This document shows positions 55,701 to 64,000 of a stretch of 64,000 nt of DNA, one piece after another; within the stretch, counting starts at the first letter, position 1, and each line of letters opens with the position of its first letter. The position numbers were made by a program, and so were the translations under genes. A model generated the notes under the pieces. The model searched no databases. It was not told the origin of the DNA and saw only the letters and a program-made list of their open reading frames with translations. The stretch covers positions 1 to 64,000 of the forward strand of contig LLEY01000107.1 in NCBI GenBank assembly GCA_001414485.1. The letters run 5' to 3'. This stretch comes from Calycina herbarum (taxonomy: Eukaryota; Ascomycota; Leotiomycetes; Helotiales; Pezizellaceae).

Positions 55701-56111
55701 ATGTGTCACAGAAACAGAGCCTCCCGAATAAACTACTGCGGCCGCCACCAACCACGACCAACTCTCGTCAAAATGCTAGTGGAACACGTTGTCGCGAAGA
55801 GAGAGGAGAAACGTGCTCTTACTCAAGGGACAGCATACAACCAACCTCAAATGTACCAAGCTCCAGCGTATGGACAAAATCAAGGTTACAACTCGAATCA
55901 AGGATATGGACAAGCGGCAGAGTACTATCAAAATCAATCACGGGGAATAGGAGGGAAAGAGGGGACGAGAGGAGATGTTGAAATGAGAGATGAGAGGAGA
56001 GAACAATGGGTTGATGAGAAGAAGTGGAATGGAGAGAGTGGGGATGTTAATGTCGGGCTAGTGGATGAGGAGGTTCCTCCGCCTAGGTATAGTTTTGTTG
56101 CTAGGTCTTAA
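55701..56111 (+). CDS. Small Q/N/Y-rich hypothetical protein, 136 aa
   Basis: Single exon behind a TATA-like box at about 55486 and a C/A-rich leader typical of expressed fungal genes. The N-terminus is basic with Cys (MCHRNRASRINYCGRHQPRP), then a helical KMLVEHVVAKREEKRAL. The middle is prion-like: QPQMYQAPAYGQNQGYNSNQ and GYGQAAEYYQNQ, rich in Gln/Asn/Tyr. The C-terminal part is charged and ends with PPPRYSFVARS. No domain is recognised. The low-complexity section could support self-association, which is inference. Confidence 0.65.
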   Translation: MCHRNRASRINYCGRHQPRPTLVKMLVEHVVAKREEKRALTQGTAYNQPQMYQAPAYGQNQGYNSNQGYGQAAEYYQNQSRGIGGKEGTRGDVEMRDERREQWVDEKKWNGESGDVNVGLVDEEVPPPRYSFVARS

Positions 56112-57173
56112 GGGGAGACTTGGTGTTCCGTTTCCAGCAGTGATAAATGGAGATGGAAAGTTGGAGTCGCGTGTGTTGGTGCTGGTGTATGGGGACGCCT
56201 TGACTGGGAAGGGAAGCGAGAGGGCGTGGGGCTTGTTCTTGATGACTTATGAATTTTTTGTATATTTGGTACCTGGTTTCTTTGTTTATATTTTATTGAA
56301 TATGTTTGGATTTTTGCTTGGAATTCGAATGCTCTCTTACTTTTCTAATGTACTTGAGTCTTGTTCTGTGATTGGAACTTGTTCTCGTCTCTCGCCTTGT
56401 CGGTAGAAGTGTAGTCCCAAAAATTGCTGGAGTGAAACTGAATCAGAACATAATTACTGAGAATAAAAGCTGTAATTCTATTGGTGCATTTTGATTTTCG
56501 TGATTTCTTGGAACATTGTAAACGTAACTTCTTCTGGTTTGTTTTAGTTCTTCAAATTTTCTCGAAGAACTGCATTTCTCCAAAAAAAAAAAAAAAGCAA
56601 TTATGTCAAGTTTACGAAGAAAAATTTTGGCAACTTGTTTTGTCACTTGAACTTCTTCTGATATGGGAAGAACGGATTTTGATAGCCGTGTGCCCGGAGT
56701 CGTCAAAAATTGTAAGCGATGGTATCATATCTCACTCCGATATGCACGATATGCAGTCTCGACCAATCACATTAAATCAAAGTTCTTATCATTATCATGA
56801 CTTTTTATGTCAGTCCTGCATATAAATCTTCCAATCGCCTCGCTAAGTTTCCATATGCAACCAATCTGCATGAGGGGGAGGAGGCGAATTCCAAGGCAGA
56901 CACAGCAGCCTAAAAATTCGTGAAACATCAAACCAAGTCAAGTTACGGAAAGAGATATCAATACTTTACCGTGCCGTATACATTGAGTACCTGTGACTCG
57001 ATATTTTCAAGGCAACAATTGCCCCGCTTTCGTATTTTAGTTTTTGCGCATTCAAATAGCCCGGTACCTCGCTAGGCTTTCTGCAGGACTTCCCACCATC
57101 AACGTTACCACCTCTTTTAAGACTTTTATATCGCTGTCGATACGAGATCTTTGTTTTGATACCTGTTTTCAGG
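56112..57173. other. Intergenic region with an A-tract
   Basis: No gene supported. A run of about 15 A begins at 56582. The last 100 bp are the leader of the AAA+ gene. Confidence 0.45.
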
Positions 57174-59687
57174 ATGTCTACACGTGGCGTAAGTGCCTTG
57201 CGTGTGATGAGATGTGATGAGACTTTGTTCCTTGGTCCTTACTGACACTTCTTAAAGAAAACACTTCGCAAGAGGAAGGCCAATACTCCAGAACCTCAAG
57301 CCGGAAATATGTTTTGGAAACGATCTCGAACAAATGTCTCAGCTGCTGTAGCGAAGGCTGATGAAATGCTTACTCCTGACTCTACCCTTGATGGTAATAG
57401 TGAGGAGCTGGCGGTCGTCAAAGGTCGTGATCCTGATTATGGAACTTCGACTACTATCAAAACTTACTATGAGGGAAAAGGAAGCGCCAATGGACATTGT
57501 AAGTGTTTCGTTTCTCATTTGTGATCAAATAAGAATTAATTTGGTCATCAGATAACTGGGTGGAAAAGCCTCCCAAGCAACTCAGTGAGAAGATCGTCAA
57601 AGCAAACACCGCTGTCGCCATCAAGCTTTACAAAGTCAAGGATTACGAACAACCAACCATTTCTGGCAAGACACCATTGAAGATTCATACTGTTGAACTT
57701 CAAAGTCCACTTCTTGTCGCTGCTCTCAAGCCAATTCTCAAAGATGCAGATATGTTCATCGAAGTATCCGAGCCAGCGGAATTCCAAGAGCCCTTCAAAC
57801 CACTGTTTTTCTCCTACGACAAGATCTTGGAATTGACAGCACGAACCAAGAAAGAAGGACTCTTGAAGCAACACCTTGAACTCCTTGTCACTGTCATGGA
57901 TGAGTTGTTCGGAAGCTTCATGTCACACTTGAAGAATCTCAATGCTAGCGGTCTCATCTCCTACAAGCTGGCCTGGACATACTTTCCCAAGGGTACCATG
58001 TTATTTTGTGCATCAAAAGACTGCGAACGAGTTTGTCGTGTTGTTAGTACACAATACACATGTGGTAGTCCTCAAGAGCCACCAAGTTTGGCAATAAGTT
58101 GCGAGGAAATTTCATTCGATGGAGAAATATTTGCTTGGAAACCAATAACGTTGAAAAATCCTCAATTTGGAGGGAATCTTCCTATCACTGAGCTTCCAAA
58201 CTACCCCCTTTTATTTCACGAGGATCCCGAAAGTGTCAAGGAGCGATTGACTACCAGAGCTATAAAAAAACTCGATTATCAAGAGCTTACGTATTGTGAG
58301 TACAATGGAGTGGCTCTTCAAGTAAGTAGTTGTGGGGCTGCGAGACATAATGTAAGTCACGAAATCATCTACATCTTATGTCACAGAACGAAACACAGAC
58401 TAAGATCATTGCCTCAAGGTCAACAGCAGAATTCTGATCGACTATTTCGGCTACAAAAAGCACCATGAAGGTCTGACACGCAACGGAAACACAAATCCCC
58501 AGCCCAACCGCCGTGGTCAACCTTCTACCTCTTCTAGAGTACCAGATACAGTCGACCAAGCAACCTATGTCCAAGTCCTCGACAAGGAAAAGCAGCAAGA
58601 AAACAAAGAAGAAATGTTGAATCGTGAAGAAGATTTGATATGTTTCTCTCCGACATTGGAAGGCTTCGCTTTGAAGAACAAGCTCTGGCTTAACTTTTAT
58701 GTTGACGATATCAAGCCCGTTGTTTGGAATGACGAGGCGTACGGCCATTTAGTGTACCCCGAGGAGCAGAAGGATTTGGTTTTGACTTTTGTTGATAATC
58801 ACCAAAGGTTGAAGACACGTGTCGACGACGTTATTATGGGTAAAGGTATGAGTAAACCTGATCAGTACATGGACCCAGCTGACAAAATTTTCCTCCAGGC
58901 CAAGGATTGATTCTACTTCTCAGTGGTCCACCTGGCACTGGAAAGACTCTGACGGCTGAAGCTGGTAAGCTTTCACTCCAACCTTACCCACAGCTCAATT
59001 AACTGACAGAACCAGTGGCCGATAAAACCAGACGACCACTCTACTATCTTCAAGCAGAAGATCTCGGCACAAATGCGTCTCATCTCGGACACAAAATCAA
59101 GAAAGTCTTCGAAATGGCAACAGAATGGGATGCTGTAATCCTCCTAGACGAAGCCGACGTTTTCATGGCCGAACGAGATCCCGGAGATATCGCTCGCAAC
59201 GAACTAGTATCGAGTACGTTGTCTTTTCCTCCCCATTTCCGTGCCAAACACTAATATAATCCAAGTCTTCCTCCGCGAACTAGAATACTTCAAAGGAATA
59301 ATTTTCCTAACAACAAATCTGTACTCTACGATCGATGCCGCCTTTCGCTCCCGCGTCCAACTCCACCTAATCTTCAAATCTCTCCCCCACTCCTCTCGTC
59401 TCCTTCTCTGGGAAAAATTCCTCTCTCGTCTCGATATCCCCAACTCTTCAGGTTCATCAACCAAATCTACAGGCTCCAATAAATTGGAGGTTAGCGAGAA
59501 GGATATGTATGAGCTTGCGAAGTGGGACTTGAATGGGCGGGAGATTAAAAATGCTATTAAGACTGTGAGGACTTGGTGTGTTTGTAAGGGGTTTGAGATG
59601 AATCTTTTGAGGTTGGAGAGTGGGATTAAGGTTACTGCTCCCCAAGCAGGGAAGATTGAGGAGGTTGATGATGGATTTTTGGGGTGA
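57174..59687 (+). CDS. AAA+ ATPase with long N-terminal domain, 714 aa
   Basis: Exons 57174-57188 (15 nt, MSTRG), 57258-57498, 57552-58321, 58419-58845, 58899-58964, 59010-59213 and 59266-59687; total phase is consistent. The C-terminal AAA domain has Walker A GPPGTGKT at 494-501 and Walker B VILLDEAD at 549-556. Sensor-1-like IIFLTTNLYSTID and an arginine-finger-like FRSRVQLHL follow, and a small helical lid ends with EVDDGFLG. The N-terminal ~480 residues (HLELLVTVMDELFG, WTYFPKGTMLFC, RILIDYFGYKKHH, LICFSPTLEGFALKNKLW) match the uncharacterised fungal AAA group with this domain order. The role is unknown. The acceptor at 58418 is the least certain join, since the preceding 97-nt intron contains other AG sites. 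Confidence 0.88.
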
Positions 59688-60210
59688 GTTTGAGAGGTAC
59701 CGTGTTTGTTTTCTGGGGCTGGGTCTTGGGTTTGGAGCCAGTAAACGCTTGGCTTTTTTTTTAATTGTGGTCCTTTAGGGAGTGGCTCGTAAACTAGGCA
59801 ATACCGAAGAGGTGTAATTACTGAATTAATTCAACCGAAACTTCATTTTGTAAGTCATGGCACGATATATTCGTCGCAACGTCGCACCTAAGGAGGGAAT
59901 ATGGGGCGGCACCTCGCGTAAACTCGAACCCAAACTTTGGAATCGGAAAGTATGGGGCACTGAAACACATGTTGAAAGTCCTCGTATGACTATTAACTCG
60001 CTAATCCATAGATGTATTGTCAACCTTAGTCACTTAATGTATCATGATAAAGTGATGCTCGTAGTACGCCTTCAGAACTCATCGTAACGTGACCTTGACC
60101 TTCTAGGTGTAATATAATTCAATCAATTTACATGTAGAATGCTGATCCAAAGTTATATTCAGATTTGAAGAAAGCAATTTCCCTGCGTAGCTGAAATTAG
60201 ACTAAATAGC
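59688..60210. other. Convergent intergenic region
   Basis: The space between the ends of two convergent genes. A short plus frame (59857-60087) has no recognisable content and is not supported. Confidence 0.45.
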
Positions 60211-61620
60211 TCAAGCCTTCAATTTGAAGTGACCTTTATCCAATGAGTCAAAATATCGCACCCCTATAACACAAGCGGAAGCCCCAAATAGCAACGCCGT
60301 ATCAAAATAAACCACATTTAGATAATTAGTCCTTTTACTTTCGCCCATAAGCAATCCAGCAACGGGACTTCCAAAGAGAGATCCAAGTCCACGGACAAAA
60401 TACATGAAGCCGTTCACGCTGGCATATGCCTGCATTCCAAAGACCTCTGCGACAGTTGTTGGAAACAGTGCGTTGTACCCACCCGCCCAGATGCCGTAGA
60501 ATACCACGAATAAAATCCATAGAAGATGGCTTCCCGTTGTCACACTTCCCAACCAGAACCCGGCTACCACAGTGGCACTTCCCACTACTGTGAGAATCAA
60601 AACGTTCTGTCTTCCAAATTTATCTCCTGCCACTCCAGTAAGAATACGACTTCCAGAATTGACTCCGTTTTGGATGGCGATCAAAGCCGCTCCAAATCCA
60701 GCTGAGTATCCAAGAACCACGCTGAATTCGGACAAAAAAGTGAGTGGAATCAAATTGCCACTGCTTTGCAATAATGCAGCTATTGTGGAGAGTATGAAAG
60801 CTGGTTTTTTCATGAGGGCAAAGCTAACACGAGTCTTGCGTTTGGAAATGAAGCGAGACGGTGATGCTTTTAGAGCAATCGGTGTTGAGATGACAAGATT
60901 GAGGAAACAAAGGAAGCGCAAAGACCACCGAACCCCAACTTTGTCGATGAGAGCTTGGATTGCAGTTGAAAAGATTACTCCACCGACACCGGCTCCCGAC
61001 AGGACGATGCCCATGGCTCCACCACGGTGGGTGTCGAAGTACTCAGGTGTCACACTAAGAATTGGAAAGTACAACATGGAGGACCCAATTCCATAGAGGA
61101 ACCCTTGCGACAAAATTAGGTGCCATATCTGATTTCAAGAATTAGTTGAAGTCAGGTTATGGGTTGCAGGAATGCTTACTTGTGTAGACAGACTGGCAAG
61201 TCCAAATCCCAAGCTCATCAGCAACACACCACAAATGGTAATATACCTCGTTGTGGCAACACGCTCCATCAAAGGATTGACAAACACACTTCCTGCCCAA
61301 GTCAAACCCGCACCGAGAGTCCCAACGAATGCCACAGCTGCAGTGTTCTTTGCTTGCAAGGGGGTCAGCATGCCGCCAGCACCTGAGCTATATGCTCGTT
61401 GGAAGACACCATAAGATTGATTGAAGCCAACAGTGATACAAATAGTCAAAAAGGCAGAAACCAATACCCAAATTTGGCGTTGCTTGGTGACGGGTCGTAA
61501 TAAGTGGGAAACATTTTCGGAATTGTCAGCATTTTCGGAGTCGTTTGCGAGAGTGTTTTGAGGTTGATGTGCAGTGAGTTCAAAAGTCGAAGAGCCACTC
61601 TCAAGGTGATTTGGAGGCAT
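60211..61620 (-). CDS. MFS transporter, monocarboxylate (SLC16-like) type, 452 aa
   Basis: Two exons on the minus strand: 61620-61180 and 61128-60211, joined in phase 0 (SLSTQ | IWHLILSQGF). A hydrophilic N-terminus of about 45 residues precedes 12 predicted helices. Family landmarks: WVLVSAFLTICITVGFNQSYGVFQ in TM1, GAGLTWAGSVFVNPL, SQGFLYGIGSSMLYFPI, YFDTHRGGAMGIVLSGAGVGG in TM4-5, and GDKFGRQNVLIL at the second-half TM2-3 loop. This matches fungal monocarboxylate-permease-like transporters (MCH group), in which many members do not carry monocarboxylates, so the substrate is open. It is divergent from the hydrolase gene at 62443. Confidence 0.9.
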
Positions 61621-62442
61621 CTTGAAATTGTATCAAACCTAGAGATAAGTATGCAGATGGTAAAGATGAGGAGGAAAAGCTTGTCTCTGACTCCCCATGC
61701 TTCGGTGCGGCTAGCCCGACCTAACCGGCTGTCGGCAACGCTGATGGCCCACCTTCGGAGGGAGCCGGAATATTTCTTTAAAGTGGGTAGACTCACAGTT
61801 CCATTAAAGCTTGGAGAGAATGATGTTGGAATGGTTTAGTAAAAAGAGGTGATTAAGATCAATGCCGGAAAGATTCAACCAGCGGGAGGAGTACTCGGGT
61901 CGGTTCCGCAAAACAGTTGCGGGAAAGTTCGGGGCATCTCAACACTACCCGTTCAACGAAAAATAAAAGGAGAAATCGATTGAGGAAAGTTAGGATAAGC
62001 AAAAGTTCAATCCGTAAATCTCTCAAACATTCGTCAGTGAATCTTCTTTCCTGGACCATTTTTAAACAATTGGATTCATTGGATATCATGAATAAAATGG
62101 CAGGTGAATGTAGATGCTCTCATAAGCGACCCTAAATTTACAACGTCCGAAAGCTTGACCAATTTCTCTAATATAAAATTTTCTTATTAAGATCGTGATA
62201 CTTTACTCTTGCTTGAATACATTTTGTTAGAAGCCTATTCTACAGCCAGTCCTTCATTTCGAGATAAACATGATTCAAATCATTACCAAAATCATAATTA
62301 TTTAAGACAAGGTAGGCTAATATCGAAACGCAGGTCGATATGCATTTGTAACTTGAATTGTGTGGCTTTCTTGTGGATATTTTTATTTTACGTGATGAAG
62401 GCTTTCATTCGCAGTGGATAAAGATGAGATAGGGAAGTTCGG
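61621..62442. other. Divergent promoter region
   Basis: No gene supported. The upstream region of both the MFS gene and the alpha/beta hydrolase gene. Confidence 0.45.
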
Positions 62443-63851
62443 ATGCGTGACCGCGGCGGGGTACACGTAAAGGGTACACCTCAACCTCAAGAACGTCCAT
62501 ATTTTCTTTTCCTCATCTTTATTCTGACCATAATTATGGAATATGTTTATCAGGTTTTTGGCCCGCCTACTGAGCGTAATGTCTCTGCCATTGTCACGGC
62601 CAGCGTGGTGACCACTGCACTCTACTTCAGTCTAGTGCGATTGATCTTCGAAGACAAGCAAGATAAGATCATTAAAAGTCCAACGGTGACTCTTTTGCCA
62701 ATCCTCAGTGCTTCAGAGATTGCTGCATTGCCATATCCTCCTGACGCATTACCCGGAGGCAGAAACGTCAACAGCCCCGTAAGTTCAAGACCCTCGCCTA
62801 TTTTTGCAAGTTTACTATGTTGATGCGAACTATTGAATAGTATGGAACTATCAGAGTCTACGAGTGGGGACCAGAAGATGGGCGCAAAGTCATATTTATC
62901 CATGGTATGACAACTCCATGTCTAGCTCTAGCTGGTGTTGCCCATGGATTGGCGAACAATGGCTGCCGAGTCATGGTAATGGTATGTTACTCCCTAAATA
63001 ATGCATACAACTCGCTGATAAACCTCAAGGACTTATGGGGAATAGGTTACAGTGATGCCCCTGGTGATATGGACCACGACGAACGTTTATACACCACGCA
63101 AATACTTCTCGCAGTGACTTCATCGCCTCTTCCTTGGATAGGAGGTCCATACGGTGGCTTCAGCATTATTGGTTACTCGATGGGAGGCGGAATTGCAGCA
63201 GTTTTTACTAGCTACTTTCCAAAAATGGTCAAGTCACTTGTTCTTCTTGCTCCTGGTGGCCTTATTAGACCTTCCCGCCTGGAAGGCCGCACCAAGTCCA
63301 TATATTCCGCCAAATTTATCCCAGAGAGTATTTTGCGATGGGTTGTAAAAGCAAGACTCGAAGCTCCCCCAGTTAAGTCCGATGACACAATGAATACCTG
63401 TGTTCGGGGAGAAGAAGTTCAAGGTGGTGCAGAATTGTAAGTATAAAAATAACATCAACTATCTTTGACTGACCTCGCTAAGAGTTCATATAAAAGCTAT
63501 TATCACGATGCATCACTCTCCAAAACTCGTACCGATGTGACTGTCAAGTCAGTCGTCGGATGGCAAGTCAAGGTTCATCAAGGATTTGTCAGATCCTTTA
63601 TGTCTTCTATGAGATATGCACCAATTGTGGGTACGAATGCTGCATGGAAGCAGCTTGGGCTACGTAGCGAGAAGATCATGATAGTTACAGGCAGAAAAGA
63701 TTTTATCATCGTCCGCGAAGAGCTCATGGAAGATGCGGAGGCGGCTTTGGGTGCTGGTAAAATTGTGTGGAAGGAGGTTGAAGGTGCTCATGATTTCCCA
63801 ATCACGAATGCTGATGATGTCGTGAAGCATATCAGCGACTTTTGGGGATGA
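62443..63851 (+). CDS. Alpha/beta hydrolase, membrane-anchored, ~416 aa
   Basis: Exons 62443-62778, 62841-62981, 63030-63436 and 63485-63851; phases agree. Two starts are possible: ATG 62443, or 62536 (MEYVYQVFGPPTERN), which would give 385 aa. A hydrophobic segment (SAIVTASVVTTALYFSLVRL) suggests an N-terminal membrane anchor. Hydrolase landmarks: IFIHGMTTPC (oxyanion HG), VMDLWGIGYSDAP, the nucleophile elbow IIGYSMGGG with Ser, VKSLVLLAPGGLI, IVTGRKDFIIV (probable acid) and the terminal VEGAHDFPITNAD (catalytic His). It would cleave an ester or similar bond. The substrate is unknown. Confidence 0.88.
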
Positions 63852-64000
63852 CAAAAAGATCAATAACTTAGAAGCGTTCACCTACTTTGAATTCATTTCT
63901 GCTTTAGTAATTTTATCATATATCCGAAGACTTAATAATATCTACCTGCGTTCCTCAATTTAGATTTCTTGTTTTATGTCTCTTGATATAAAGCTCATAT

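Noticed and set aside
59857..60087. 76-codon plus-strand frame between convergent genes
   Set aside because: No recognisable content, no splice partners and an unremarkable start context.
1..64000. CRISPR array, bacterial operon or phage features
   Set aside because: Spliceosomal introns, fungal gene families and a mitochondrial GatB gene show nuclear fungal DNA. No regularly spaced repeat array was seen.

Overview
The window is nuclear DNA of a filamentous ascomycete (Pezizomycotina). Its genes carry short 45-60 nt GT-AG introns with CTAAC/CTGAC branch points, and it has fungus-specific families: SAT4-type rhodopsin-domain proteins, a CorA-like protein, a DUF6594 protein, a YVC1-type TRP channel and a P5A ATPase. 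Intergenic DNA is AT-rich with decayed accessory genes, which would suit a leotiomycete (Botrytis/Sclerotinia-like), but that placement is inference.

Left part (1-12.9 kb): a foldback element at the extreme edge, a small unknown gene, an eight-exon CorA-like transporter, a SAT4-type membrane protein rebuilt from five exons, a cytochrome P450 relic, and a minus-strand DUF6594 membrane protein. Centre-left (12.9-29.2 kb): intronless mitochondrial GatB, a secreted GH3 beta-glucosidase whose upstream region holds several palindromes and a duplicated block, an eight-exon gene whose splicing creates an HExxH zinc-protease motif, a short ORF broken by one TAG, a membrane alpha/beta hydrolase and a small charged protein. 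Centre (29.2-41 kb) is an accessory, decaying stretch: a second P450 relic without its haem cysteine, the 3' part of a LINE-type retrotransposon with a complete RNase H domain, a gene relic cut at the LINE edge, a coiled-coil gene, a split tRNA-like gene and a broken SAT4-type gene. Right part (42-64 kb) is mostly conserved housekeeping: phospholipase D and the Spf1-like P5A ATPase in divergent arrangement, a YVC1-like vacuolar cation channel, a small Q/N/Y-rich protein, an AAA+ ATPase, a monocarboxylate-type MFS transporter and an alpha/beta hydrolase.

The most unusual signal is a pair of nearly identical complete introns (32467-32588 and 34666-34797) in two otherwise unrelated genes, bounded exactly by donor and acceptor sites: an introner-like element pair. 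Others are the intron-split HExxH motif and the set of inverted-repeat sites upstream of the beta-glucosidase. Exon boundaries were derived by hand from splice signals and reading-frame continuity; none was confirmed by transcripts or database searches.
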